A DNA stretch of 64,000 bases, taken from the NCBI GenBank assembly GCA_963676385.2, contig CAXXMM010000014.1, positions 1 to 64,000 of the forward strand, in the 5' to 3' direction. The notes beneath the pieces are model-generated. The model was given only the letters and a program-made list of their open reading frames with translations, made no database searches and had not been told where the DNA came from. Below, piece after piece: positions 7,120 through 15,060 of this stretch. Position 1 is the stretch's first letter. Each line of letters starts with the position of its first letter. Source of the DNA: UBA1422 sp963676385 (GTDB lineage Bacteria; Bacillota; Clostridia; Peptostreptococcales; Anaerovoracaceae). Position numbers and translations under genes: made by a program.

Positions 7120-8058
7120 ATGAGAATTGGCGCAATGATATTGGCAGCAGGAAAAGATCGGGTGGGGGATTTGCCGAAAGCAACCATTGAACTGTCCGGA
7201 ACCACCGTTATTAAACGGGAAATCAATTTGCTCCGGGAAGCAGAAATTTCTCCTATTGTGATAGTGGCAGGCAAAATGGCAGATGAATTGGAAAAACACA
7301 TTGCCCATCGGAAAGTGCCTATTCTCAAAATTGATGGAAATAAAAATAGTGATATGCTGATGTCAGTTAAAAAGGGACTGGAATCAATGATTGGACACTG
7401 TGATAAGGCGGTTGTCCTTCCGGTGGACATTCCGGCATTCTTGCCGGAAACCCTGATTCAATTGGCAGGAGCAACTTATGACAGTAAATATGATTTAACC
7501 ATTCCAACATATGAAGGAAAAGAGGGTCACCCTGTTTTGCTTCACATGGCAGCTGCCCCAAAGATTCTTGGATATCAGGAAAACGGAGGACTTCAAGGCA
7601 TGATAGAGGCCGGTCAACTTAGACCCCTGTATGTGGAAGTGGCAGATCCTGGGATTGCTATTGAATTGAATCACCCCCAAGACCCGGAAGTGGTTTTGGA
7701 TTATGACAATGCGGTACGCAATGCCACCCCAATTCGACCCATCATCCGAATTTCGTTGGAGAGAACCAAGGAGTTTCTTACCCAAGAGTTTGTGATTTTT
7801 TTGAAAACAGTGGATGCGACCGGATCCATGAATGGCGCATGCCAGAAAATGGGGATTGCCTATAGCCGGGCATGGACCATGATTAATCAAGGTGAAATAC
7901 AATTAGGCGTTCCCCTTATTGAGCGATTAACCGGGGGTAAGGGGGGCGGCAGTTCGGTATTGACGGCGGAGGCTCGAGGAATTATCACTAAATATGAAGT
8001 ATACTCAGAAAAATTATTGGCAGAGGCAGAAAAGCTATACAAAGATATCTTTGAATGA
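7120..8058 (+). CDS. MobA-like nucleotidyltransferase fused to a ModE-type winged-helix DNA-binding domain
   Basis: A 312-residue fusion. Residues 1-210 are MobA/MocA-like (MILAAG, VLPVDIPAF, EGKEGHPVLL), but the nucleotide loop is altered: where active enzymes have LAAGxSxRMGxxK it reads LAAGKDRVGDLPK. Residues 215-312 match the N-terminal LysR-like helix-turn-helix of ModE (VDATGSMNGACQKMGIAYSR, then GGKGGGSSVLTAEAR). ModE represses or activates molybdate and Moco genes. Here the cofactor-enzyme domain may act as the sensor in place of the usual molybdate-binding domains. It follows AAGGAGA and lies just after a modB remnant and palindrome, so autoregulation is plausible. Confidence 0.85.
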   Translation: MRIGAMILAAGKDRVGDLPKATIELSGTTVIKREINLLREAEISPIVIVAGKMADELEKHIAHRKVPILKIDGNKNSDMLMSVKKGLESMIGHCDKAVVLPVDIPAFLPETLIQLAGATYDSKYDLTIPTYEGKEGHPVLLHMAAAPKILGYQENGGLQGMIEAGQLRPLYVEVADPGIAIELNHPQDPEVVLDYDNAVRNATPIRPIIRISLERTKEFLTQEFVIFLKTVDATGSMNGACQKMGIAYSRAWTMINQGEIQLGVPLIERLTGGKGGGSSVLTAEARGIITKYEVYSEKLLAEAEKLYKDIFE

Positions 8059-8085
8059 GAGGAAGATGTCAACTCATAATCCTGA

Positions 8086-8115
8086 TTGACAATTGTGGAA
8101 TCCAAAAGTTATAAT
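8086..8115 (+). promoter_or_regulatory. Strong sigma-70 promoter of the AOR operon
   Basis: Consensus TTGACA and TATAAT with an 18-base spacer. It leaves an untranslated leader of about 160 bases before the ferredoxin gene, which contains the candidate riboswitch and terminator. Confidence 0.75.
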
Positions 8116-8137
8116 AAATTGAAGTTCATATTTCTCC

Positions 8138-8216
8138 GATTCTTTTTGACACCTGTTGCCGAAATGAACGTTAGGGTGATGAAAGCGATTGAATCGCCTG
8201 CCATTGTGCAAAGGAG
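8138..8216 (+). ncRNA. Candidate Moco/Tuco-type riboswitch (molybdenum or tungsten cofactor RNA)
   Basis: The leader contains AGGGTGATGAAAGC, then GAATCGCCTGCCATTGTG and AAAGGAGA. This resembles, from memory, the conserved core and 3' end of the Moco RNA motif, including a GAAA tetraloop. The downstream operon encodes a tungsten-type AOR and its MoaD-like carrier, the expected target for the Tuco variant. The 3' end of the element is shared with the 5' arm of the terminator at 8207-8258, giving a simple transcription-attenuation switch. Assignment rests on sequence resemblance and context, not on a covariance search. Confidence 0.55.
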
Positions 8217-8258
8217 AGACTAAACCATTTTTGGTTATGTCTTGCTTTGCATTTTTTT
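8207..8258 (+). terminator. Intrinsic terminator overlapping the candidate riboswitch
   Basis: A long hairpin: TGCAAAG (8207-8213) pairs with CTTTGCA (8245-8251), AGAC with GTCT, and AACCA with TGGTT at the tip. Seven Ts follow. The outer arm is also the 3' end of the riboswitch-like element, so the two folds look mutually exclusive. Confidence 0.75.
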
Positions 8259-8280
8259 GTGGAGAAGAAAGGAAGAGACA

Positions 8281-8667
8281 ATGAAAAGGCTAAAATTTAA
8301 AAAGGAAAAATGCATTGGTTGCCAGCTTTGTGCCCAAGTTTGCTCTGCCATGAAGGAGGGAGAATATATTCCATCTAAGGCGAGAATTGCCATAGAAACT
8401 TACTATGACCGCGGAAATCTGAAATACAAAGACACATACTGCATTTTATGCGGCATCTGCGTAAAAGCATGTCCGGTTGGCGCCATTACCAAGGATGAGT
8501 ATATTGTTGTTGATAAAGACAAATGTATTGGTTGTGGCACTTGCGCCACAAAGTGCCCCAAAAAAGTAGTTAGAATTATTGATGAAAAGTCGTGCATCTG
8601 TGACACGTGCAAGGGAGATCCCACTTGCGTCAAAACATGTCCGCAGCATGCCCTGACATTTGAATAG
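8281..8667 (+). CDS. Polyferredoxin, electron-transfer subunit for AOR (AorB-like)
   Basis: A 128-residue iron-sulfur protein with four cysteine clusters: CIGCQLCAQVC, CILCGICVKACP, CIGCGTCATKCP and a last group CICDTC with CVKTCP. This fits up to four [4Fe-4S] clusters, as in the small subunit paired with tungsten aldehyde oxidoreductases. The ATG at 8281 is preceded by AGAAAGGAAGAG; a longer upstream reading would start inside the terminator and is rejected. It is 11 bases ahead of the AOR gene and should carry electrons between the AOR catalytic subunit and ferredoxin or another acceptor. Confidence 0.85.
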   Translation: MKRLKFKKEKCIGCQLCAQVCSAMKEGEYIPSKARIAIETYYDRGNLKYKDTYCILCGICVKACPVGAITKDEYIVVDKDKCIGCGTCATKCPKKVVRIIDEKSCICDTCKGDPTCVKTCPQHALTFE

Positions 8668-8678
8668 GAGGTGGCAAA

Positions 8679-10445
8679 ATGACGATGCTTGGATACCAGA
8701 ACTGTGTTCTTCGAATCAATTTAACCAACAAAACATTTTCCATGGAGCCCCTGAATATGGAATTTGCCGAAAAGTACATCGGGTCCAAGGGACTGGCGAT
8801 TCGGTACATGTATGAGGAATTAAAACCGGGCATTGATGCCCTTTCTCCCGAAAATAAGTTGTTTTTAACGACAGGGCCTACCATGGGAACCAATGTGCCT
8901 TGCTCCGGGAAACTTTCCATAGCGGCCAAATCCCCTGCCACAGGAACAATGAATGACTGTTCCATTGGTGGGCATGTTGGACTGAAAGTGAAGTATGCCG
9001 GATATGACATGATTATTTTTGAAGGGAAACTGGACAAGCCGGGTTTGGTTGTGATTGAAAACGACAAAATTGAATTTCTTGACGCTGCTGACCTGTGGGG
9101 AAGAGGATCCCATGACGTAGAAACTGAATTAATCGGAAGATACGGTCACGAACCCAGCTATTTATCCATTGGACCTGCCGGAGAGAATTTAAGCAACATG
9201 GCATGTATTAACTCGGATTATTATAGGCAAGCCGGAAGAGGTGGCATAGGTGCTGTCATGGGCAGCAAAAATATGAAAGCCGTTGTTATTTCCGGCACCA
9301 AGGGTGTCAAGGTGCCGGATGCTGTGAAGGCGACCACTCGGATTATTGAAATTTTGCAGTCCGATGTTCTTCAGGAAGATAATACCTTTGTCTTTGATTG
9401 TGGCACTACAGCATTTTTGGAAGCTTGCAACGATGGGGGGATTCTTCCCCTCAAGAACTTTACTGATACAACGGATGCCAATTGGACTGAATATAATGGG
9501 GACGTCCTCCTCAAAGGATTAGAAGGAAAGAGAGGCTGTGGCAGCTGTGGATTGGGTTGTGGGAACTTTCTAAAAATCGGCGATGCCGTGTGTGAAGGTC
9601 CTGAGTACGAATCCATTTCTGTTGCCGGACCTAACGCCGGTGTTACAGATCCTGAAAAAATTGTGAAGTTCAATCAGGTTGCAGATGATATGGGATTAGA
9701 TACAATTAGTGCAGGGGACACCATTGTTTGGGCCATGGAAATGACAGAAAAAGGAATCCATGATTTTGGGATTCGGTTTGGTGAATCTGACAAAATGACA
9801 AAATATCTTAGACTTATGGCCAAAAGAGAAGGTGTTGGCGCAGATTTGGCCGATGGGGTCAAAGTCGCTGCCAAAAAATTTGGGGGTAGCGAGCTGACTA
9901 TGGAAGTGAAAGGATTGGAATATCCCCAGTATGAACCCCGTGGATCCTGGGGGATGGCCCTGTCTTATGCTGTCTCCGACAGAGGGGCTTGCCATATGAG
10001 GGCATACGCACCTAATGTGGAAGTCTTTGCCGCGGCCATGCCGCCCTACACTGCCGAAGGAAAAGGGCAGATGGTGTATGAACTGGGTGAATTCAATGCC
10101 GTTAAATTCTCCCTATGCATCTGTGATTTCTGGGGGACCATTACCTACGATATTATGGCAGAGATGCTGACGCTGATCACCGGTAGAGAGTGGACCGCGG
10201 AAGAAATGGGACAAGTGGGCAGAAGAGTGTTGAACATTGGTCGTGCCTTTAACCAAAGAGAAGGGTTTGATCGAAAAGATGACACCATTCCACGGAAGGT
10301 TGTTGAGCAGGCCTTGAAGTCAGGCCCCGCTGCCGGACAAAAAATTCCTCAGGAAGCATTTGATGATATGTTGGATCAATACTATAAGGTGATGGGCTGG
10401 GATGAAAACGGAAACCTTCCTGAAGCGCTGCTGAAAACCCTATGA
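8679..10445 (+). CDS. aor: Tungsten-containing aldehyde:ferredoxin oxidoreductase catalytic subunit
   Basis: A 588-residue member of the AOR family, close to the usual 600. These enzymes interconvert aldehydes and carboxylic acids using a bis-pterin tungsten cofactor and one [4Fe-4S] cluster. The N-terminal pterin domain shows GSKGLAIRYMYEEL and GPTMGTNVPCSG. The cluster ligands are in CGSCGLGCGNF (C-x2-C-x3-C), with a distal Cys in SLCICDFWGT. RQAGRGGIGAVMGSKN is another family hallmark. It is the second gene of the operon and overlaps the MoaD-like gene by four bases. Substrate range cannot be read from sequence. Confidence 0.9.
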   Translation: MTMLGYQNCVLRINLTNKTFSMEPLNMEFAEKYIGSKGLAIRYMYEELKPGIDALSPENKLFLTTGPTMGTNVPCSGKLSIAAKSPATGTMNDCSIGGHVGLKVKYAGYDMIIFEGKLDKPGLVVIENDKIEFLDAADLWGRGSHDVETELIGRYGHEPSYLSIGPAGENLSNMACINSDYYRQAGRGGIGAVMGSKNMKAVVISGTKGVKVPDAVKATTRIIEILQSDVLQEDNTFVFDCGTTAFLEACNDGGILPLKNFTDTTDANWTEYNGDVLLKGLEGKRGCGSCGLGCGNFLKIGDAVCEGPEYESISVAGPNAGVTDPEKIVKFNQVADDMGLDTISAGDTIVWAMEMTEKGIHDFGIRFGESDKMTKYLRLMAKREGVGADLADGVKVAAKKFGGSELTMEVKGLEYPQYEPRGSWGMALSYAVSDRGACHMRAYAPNVEVFAAAMPPYTAEGKGQMVYELGEFNAVKFSLCICDFWGTITYDIMAEMLTLITGREWTAEEMGQVGRRVLNIGRAFNQREGFDRKDDTIPRKVVEQALKSGPAAGQKIPQEAFDDMLDQYYKVMGWDENGNLPEALLKTL

Positions 10446-10681
10446 TGATTACAATTACCCTCAGAGGGACTCTAAAAAAATATCTGAACGGCCAAAAGGA
10501 ACTGAAGGTTGATGTGCCGGAAAACTGTACCTGTGATGAGGCACTTAAAACGATAGGGATAGATTACAAGGAAATCCCCAGTTTTGGTTTTGTTGCCATT
10601 AACAGCATGCGGGTTATGATTTATGATTGTCTCAAAGAAGGAGACGAACTCAAGGCATATTCAAAGATTTCCGGAGGTTGA
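10442..10681 (+). CDS. moaD: MoaD/ThiS-like sulfur carrier protein
   Basis: A 79-residue ubiquitin-fold protein ending in the SGG diglycine tail used to carry sulfur as a thiocarboxylate into molybdopterin. It overlaps the AOR stop by four bases. The activating E1-like protein is likely the product at 11585-12265, separated by an opposite-strand ecsC-like gene. MoaD-like genes next to AOR are common and supply the pterin dithiolene. Confidence 0.82.
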   Translation: MMITITLRGTLKKYLNGQKELKVDVPENCTCDEALKTIGIDYKEIPSFGFVAINSMRVMIYDCLKEGDELKAYSKISGG

Positions 10682-10686
10682 GGGTG

Positions 10687-11481
10687 CTATTTTGTAAGGC
10701 GCAGTAAAAACCGTTTTTTGTATTTAATACGGGCAATTTTAGATATTTTTTGAATCCAGAAGTAGTTAAACCCACCGCCTACTGTGCCAACTAGGGTAAT
10801 CCCTTGAACAAATTTAGCCACCAGCATGGAAGATGCCAATAAATCTGAGGTCTCTTTGATGTCATCTTTGGTACAAATAATTTCCGAGCCTAATCCGGCG
10901 TCAATTTGTTCTCCAATTCGGTCACAGGTTTGAGACTCAAAAATCCGCTCGCTTCCTTCGGTAGCGGCAATTCGAATAATGGATAAAATATATTTTCGCT
11001 CTGCCATGGTCCGATAATCAAAACCATAACCGGCGGCAATTTCATAAATTGATTTAAATATCATCCCCAAAAAAACGGGAATATCCGGGAGACCAATACC
11101 AAAAACGCCAAGAGCAGCTCCTTCCACCGTGGAAAGCCCTTTGTTGGTCCACGATTTATTGCTGGCACTCAAATCAAAATTTTTGATAGACTCCTTGGAG
11201 ATTTGAGTTTTTAATTGGGCATGATGAAGGGCTGATTTCTCTTTTACCAAATCCAAATTTCCGGATTTTTCAATTAAGCCGGTGCCCTTTTCAAAGACAT
11301 AGCCAAATCCTTTTTCAAAGGCTGACTCCAATGTGCCCAGTAACTTATCCGGGATTTTTTTTCGAATAAAATCACCGCGAAAAATAGGCTTGCTGTCGGC
11401 CCGATACCGGAGCATCTTCAATTCTGCTTTGCAAAGACGATTCAATTGTTGCCGAATGAGGCGACTTTCTTTTGTGTTCAT
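10687..11481 (-). CDS. EcsC family protein
   Basis: A 264-residue protein resembling the EcsC family (VEGAALGVFGIGLPDIP, then the helical stretch FLGMIFKSIYEIAAGYGFDY). EcsC proteins are membrane-associated and poorly understood. It lies on the opposite strand between the MoaD-like and E1-like genes, converging on moaD with only five bases between stops, so it interrupts an otherwise co-directional cofactor set. No functional tie to tungsten metabolism is visible. Confidence 0.75.
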   Translation of the reverse strand: MNTKESRLIRQQLNRLCKAELKMLRYRADSKPIFRGDFIRKKIPDKLLGTLESAFEKGFGYVFEKGTGLIEKSGNLDLVKEKSALHHAQLKTQISKESIKNFDLSASNKSWTNKGLSTVEGAALGVFGIGLPDIPVFLGMIFKSIYEIAAGYGFDYRTMAERKYILSIIRIAATEGSERIFESQTCDRIGEQIDAGLGSEIICTKDDIKETSDLLASSMLVAKFVQGITLVGTVGGGFNYFWIQKISKIARIKYKKRFLLRLTK

Positions 11482-11517
11482 ATCTCCGTGAAAATCCTGT
11501 GAGTTTTTATTTGTATT

Positions 11518-11547
11518 TTAACATATGAAGAGATTAAGTGATATAAT
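11518..11547 (+). promoter_or_regulatory. Sigma-70 promoter with extended -10
   Basis: TTAACA and TATAAT with an 18-base spacer and TG just before the -10 (TGATATAAT). It lies 38 bases before the E1-like gene and between it and the divergent ecsC-like gene. Confidence 0.65.
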
Positions 11548-11584
11548 TACATGAAAATATTTATAATGCCAAGGAGCGTGAGGT

Positions 11585-12265
11585 GTGGATCGATATCAAC
11601 GAAACATGTGTGCGTTATCTCAGGAAGAAAACAACAGATTAAGAGATTTTCATGTCATGGTTGTGGGCTGTGGCGGACTGGGCGGCTATATTATTGAAAT
11701 GCTGGGCAGATTGGGAATCGGTAAAATCACTGTAGTGGATGGGGATGTTTTTGACATTACAAATCTAAATAGGCAACTTTTGTCAACGGAGCAGAATTTG
11801 GGCAAAGCAAAAGTTCTTGCCGCAAAAGAGCGAATGGCATTGGTGAACAGCCAAATTGAAGTTATTCCTATTCATGATTTTTTTACGAAGCAAAACGGGG
11901 CAGAAATGGTATCAGGCAAAGATATTGTCTTTGATGCTTTGGATAGTGTGGATGCCCGTTTGGCAGTGGAAGAATCCTGTCAGTCAGTTGGTGTTCCATT
12001 AATTCACGGTGCCATTGCCGGTTGGTTTGGTCAAGTGGCAGTGGTTATGCCGGGAGAACGAATCTTGCAGAGTATTTTGCCGGAAGGAATGAACAAAGGC
12101 ATTGAGGCGGAACTGGGGAATCCTGCTTTCGCACCTGCCTTGGTAGCGTCCTTGGAAGTTGCCGAGGGGATTAAAGTATTGCTTCAACGAGAAGGCATTC
12201 TTAAAAATCGATTATTAACTATTGATTTGCTGAATCAGGATTATGAGATTTTATCCCTTGGCTAG
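11585..12265 (+). CDS. ThiF/MoeB-like E1 adenylyltransferase
   Basis: A 226-residue E1-like enzyme that adenylates the C-terminal glycine of a MoaD or ThiS carrier. The nucleotide loop is GCGGLGG (about residues 28-34). DGDVFDITNLNRQ and ALDSVDARL follow as in MoeB and ThiF. It is shorter than MoeB (about 250) and lacks the paired CxxC zinc sites. GTG is used as start, with AAGGAG eight bases upstream. It most likely activates the MoaD-like protein at 10442-10681. Confidence 0.82.
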   Translation: MDRYQRNMCALSQEENNRLRDFHVMVVGCGGLGGYIIEMLGRLGIGKITVVDGDVFDITNLNRQLLSTEQNLGKAKVLAAKERMALVNSQIEVIPIHDFFTKQNGAEMVSGKDIVFDALDSVDARLAVEESCQSVGVPLIHGAIAGWFGQVAVVMPGERILQSILPEGMNKGIEAELGNPAFAPALVASLEVAEGIKVLLQREGILKNRLLTIDLLNQDYEILSLG

Positions 12266-12304
12266 TGTGGATATTTGAATACTCCTGGAGAGAGGGGCGC
12301 TTTA

Positions 12305-12952
12305 TTGAAAATTATTATGATAAAAGGTGTACATAATAGTGGGAAAACCACATTGGTCACAGGTATTGTGAAAGAATTGACCAACCGTGGTTATTCTGTG
12401 GGCACCATCAAAGACATTCACGCAGAGAAATTTCAAATGGATCATCCCGGGACAGACACCTACCTCCATCATGAAGCCGGTGCCCAGTTAGTGGCAGCAA
12501 GGGGCCTTTTTGAAACGGATTTTTTGTATGCCGGTCGGTTTGATGCCGAACGAATGATTTCCTATTTCACCCAAGACTATTTGGTAGTTGAGGGGGATCC
12601 CGGTTTGGCCTGCCCCAATCTGGTTACGGGTCATACAGCATCGGACTTGGATCATCGAAAGGATGAAAACACCATTGGTTTTGGAGGTGTTGTTGGGAAC
12701 ACAATATCTGAATATATGGATTTGCCGGTGTTTCATACTGTCAACCAAATGAAGGAAATCGTAGATTTAATTGAGGTGAAAGCAATGGAAGATAACAAAA
12801 AACCCCAAGAAAGAACACTGAAGTTGTACTTTGATGGGGAGGAAGTATCAATGGTTCCCTTTGTAGAGGCTATTATTCGAGCCAGTGTACTGGGAATTGT
12901 GGGAGAGTTAAAGGGATTTAACGAAGATACTGAAGTGAGAATCGAACTGTAG
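12305..12952 (+). CDS. mobB: MobB-like molybdopterin-guanine dinucleotide biosynthesis adaptor / P-loop GTPase
   Basis: P-loop protein of the MobB family; MobB binds GTP and aids nucleotide attachment to molybdopterin. Walker A is GVHNSGKTT at the N-terminus and the conserved DTYLHHEAGAQLV follows, close to the DS.R...AGA pattern of MobB. The start chosen is TTG at 12305, seven bases after GGAGAGAGGGG. A longer reading from 12275 would contain that ribosome binding site inside the gene. A C-terminal extension of about 60 residues (LKLYFDGEEV onwards) is not part of the core fold. It probably shares a transcript with the E1-like gene. Confidence 0.8.
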   Translation: MKIIMIKGVHNSGKTTLVTGIVKELTNRGYSVGTIKDIHAEKFQMDHPGTDTYLHHEAGAQLVAARGLFETDFLYAGRFDAERMISYFTQDYLVVEGDPGLACPNLVTGHTASDLDHRKDENTIGFGGVVGNTISEYMDLPVFHTVNQMKEIVDLIEVKAMEDNKKPQERTLKLYFDGEEVSMVPFVEAIIRASVLGIVGELKGFNEDTEVRIEL

Positions 12953-13015
12953 TGAAAGGGTTTTCTGCATCCAAGTTTGGATCATGCCAATGGGGGGCAT
13001 GAAGGGAGCGGAAAA

Positions 13016-13477
13016 GTGTTTACTCAATTGTGTCAAATAGGCTGTGCCTTCCTAGCAATAGGAGTGTTTCTTTTTATTGCTTGGATTGATAGCCGAACCA
13101 TGGAGATTCCGGATTATTGTCACTGGATTATTTTAGGCATAGGTTGTTTGGAAATCTTATGTGGCCAGGAGTTGATGATTGCGTGGAGAGGTATTGGTTT
13201 TATTATTATATCGTTGCCCATGTTTCTCACAAATTTCATCAGACAAGATAGCTTTGGTGGTGGCGACATCAAAATGTGTGGTGCAACAGGGTTTTTATTA
13301 GGTGCTCCCCAAGTAATTCTTGGCACTCTTTTGGCCTTCATGGCGGCAGGAGTGTACTGCGGCGTTCAGTTGATTGCCGGAAGAATCAAAGCGACGGATT
13401 CTTTCCCATTGGGCCCATTCCTTAGCCTTGGTTTCATTATTGTTATCTTGGCGAAACTGTTGGATTTTGAAATTTGA
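13016..13477 (+). CDS. A24 family prepilin peptidase-like membrane protein
   Basis: A 153-residue integral membrane aspartic peptidase. Both catalytic aspartates are visible: AWIDSRTMEIPD and GGGDIKM (the GxGD motif). It lacks the N-terminal methylase part of PilD and so resembles TadV/FlaK-sized enzymes. GTG at 13016 follows GGGAGCGG. No prepilin or pilus gene is present in the window, which makes the placement directly before rnfD odd. Its gene ends about 50 bases before the rnfD start and the two are probably co-transcribed. Confidence 0.8.
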   Translation: MFTQLCQIGCAFLAIGVFLFIAWIDSRTMEIPDYCHWIILGIGCLEILCGQELMIAWRGIGFIIISLPMFLTNFIRQDSFGGGDIKMCGATGFLLGAPQVILGTLLAFMAAGVYCGVQLIAGRIKATDSFPLGPFLSLGFIIVILAKLLDFEI

Positions 13478-13527
13478 CCTTGATGGTTTTTCTTGTCAAT
13501 CAGAATATGGTGTGGTATTGTAAAGCG

Positions 13528-14472
13528 ATGAATGAAAAAATAATGACAATTGAACAGAAACCCAGAAGCGCAGGGATGGTGGGCGTTGCACTATTTCCGG
13601 CTTTTGTGGTTGCGATTTATATCTTTGGGATACAGTCCTTGTGGTTGACCATGACCTGCGTCATCAGTTGCGTTTTGGCAGAAGTAGCGTTTCAATTATT
13701 GGCCTCAAAAAAAATTGCAATTCAAGATGGAAGTGCCGTTATTACAGGGGTTATCTTGTCCTTCGCGTTACCGGCAAACTTTCCGCTTTGGATGGCTATT
13801 TTAGGATGTTTTGCTGCAATTGTTGTTGCCAAACAGCTCTTTGGCGGAACCGGAAACAACTTTTTAAATCCGGCGGCTGCAGGTATTGTGTTTTTGCAAG
13901 TTTCTTTTTCTGAGCAAATGAATAGCTATCCATTTCCATTGTTGGCAGCATCTTTGGATGGTCAACCGGCATCCAGCCCGCTACAAATCTGGGTAGAAGG
14001 TCGAACCGATGCGATTCCTTCCTATGTTGAAATGTTTTTGGGATTTGTCAGTGGCGGATTAGGTGAAGTCAGTGCATTGGCGTTGCTCATTGGCGCTGTT
14101 TTTCTGTGGTACAAAAAAGTTCTTTCGCCTATTGCCTCATTGGCGTTTATTGGGACGGTTACCATTTTGGCGTGGCTGCTTCCGGGACAAGATCCACTTT
14201 TCCATGTTTTGTCGGGGGGCACTTTGTTTGGTGCAATCTTTATGTGTGGGGACCCGGTGACTTCGCCGAAGAATCGGTTGGGGAAACTAATATTTGGAGT
14301 TGGCTGCGGTCTATTAACTATGTTGATTCGACTTTCTGCCGCCCCAATGGAAGGGGTTGCCTTTGCCATCTTATTTATGAATATTATGACCCCTTATATA
14401 GACCATATTCCCTTGGGGACCAAAAAAAATGTTCTTTCCGGTTTTTCCCGCGTTAAGGAGGAAACCAAATGA
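13528..14472 (+). CDS. rnfD: RnfD-like membrane subunit of an Rnf/Nqr-type complex
   Basis: A 314-residue membrane protein of the NqrB/RnfD family with about nine hydrophobic segments. Family landmarks are GGTGNNFLNPAAAG and MCGDPVTSP. Canonical RnfD carries a covalent FMN on Thr in an (S/T)xATPL context. Here the equivalent stretch reads QPASSPLQIW, so the threonine is replaced by serine. The ATG at 13528 (MNEKIM) is chosen by similarity to typical RnfD N-termini; the ribosome binding site is weak. It overlaps rnfG by four bases. Canonical role: part of the ion-pumping ferredoxin:NAD oxidoreductase. Confidence 0.85.
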   Translation: MNEKIMTIEQKPRSAGMVGVALFPAFVVAIYIFGIQSLWLTMTCVISCVLAEVAFQLLASKKIAIQDGSAVITGVILSFALPANFPLWMAILGCFAAIVVAKQLFGGTGNNFLNPAAAGIVFLQVSFSEQMNSYPFPLLAASLDGQPASSPLQIWVEGRTDAIPSYVEMFLGFVSGGLGEVSALALLIGAVFLWYKKVLSPIASLAFIGTVTILAWLLPGQDPLFHVLSGGTLFGAIFMCGDPVTSPKNRLGKLIFGVGCGLLTMLIRLSAAPMEGVAFAILFMNIMTPYIDHIPLGTKKNVLSGFSRVKEETK

Positions 14473-15059
14473 ATGTGACAACACCGAACCAAAACTTGAA
14501 GGCGATTGCAGGAATGGTGATAACCATCCTTATTTTGAGCGGCGTTATTTTTGGGTTGCATTGGCTATTGACAGATCAATTCCACCAAAATGCCATTGCG
14601 GCGGAACGAAAGATCCCCAGAATGGTGTTACCTAAGGGAGACACCTTTGATTTATATCAGGGTACGTTAGTGGATAAAGTCTCAGCTTGTTACGTTGCCT
14701 CAAATGATGCTGGCATTGCCGTTGTAGCGGATCAGACAATCTCTCATGGGGATATTCAGGTTATGGTTGGACTGAATAGCGAAGGGCAAGTGACCGATGT
14801 GGCAATCCTATCTCAGGATTACGTGGAAGGAAGTGATGCCGGAATCAGTGACCCAAACTATTTAAGCATATACATAGGAAGAACGGTTCTCAGCGCGTCA
14901 GATATTACAAAAGACTATGAAATTGATCCGGTACCTGGGGCGGAAGAGGCCTCTGATGCGGTGTATCAATCTGTCAAAATAGCATTTTTACAGCAGGAAG
15001 TCCTTGATGATGAAAATGATGCTGCGGCTAAAAAGGCTGAAGACAAGGGGGAAAACTGA
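14469..15059 (+). CDS. rnfG: RnfG-like subunit lacking the flavinylation motif
   Basis: A 196-residue RnfG/NqrC-type protein with one N-terminal membrane helix (about residues 11-33) and an extracytoplasmic FMN-binding domain. In canonical RnfG the FMN is bound through Thr of SGAT in a context like IDAVSGATxxSxAV. Here the aligned stretch is IDPVPGAEEASDAV, so the acceptor Thr is Glu and the Ser is Pro. The rest of the alignment, including the spacing to the following helix, is preserved. The protein therefore probably carries no covalent flavin. The C-terminus ends in a charged tail rich in Asp, Glu and Lys. Confidence 0.82.
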   Translation: MNVTTPNQNLKAIAGMVITILILSGVIFGLHWLLTDQFHQNAIAAERKIPRMVLPKGDTFDLYQGTLVDKVSACYVASNDAGIAVVADQTISHGDIQVMVGLNSEGQVTDVAILSQDYVEGSDAGISDPNYLSIYIGRTVLSASDITKDYEIDPVPGAEEASDAVYQSVKIAFLQQEVLDDENDAAAKKAEDKGEN

Positions 15060-15060
15060 T

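Noticed and set aside
8242..8280. Upstream start for the polyferredoxin
   Set aside because: It would begin inside the terminator hairpin; ATG 8281 has a good ribosome binding site.
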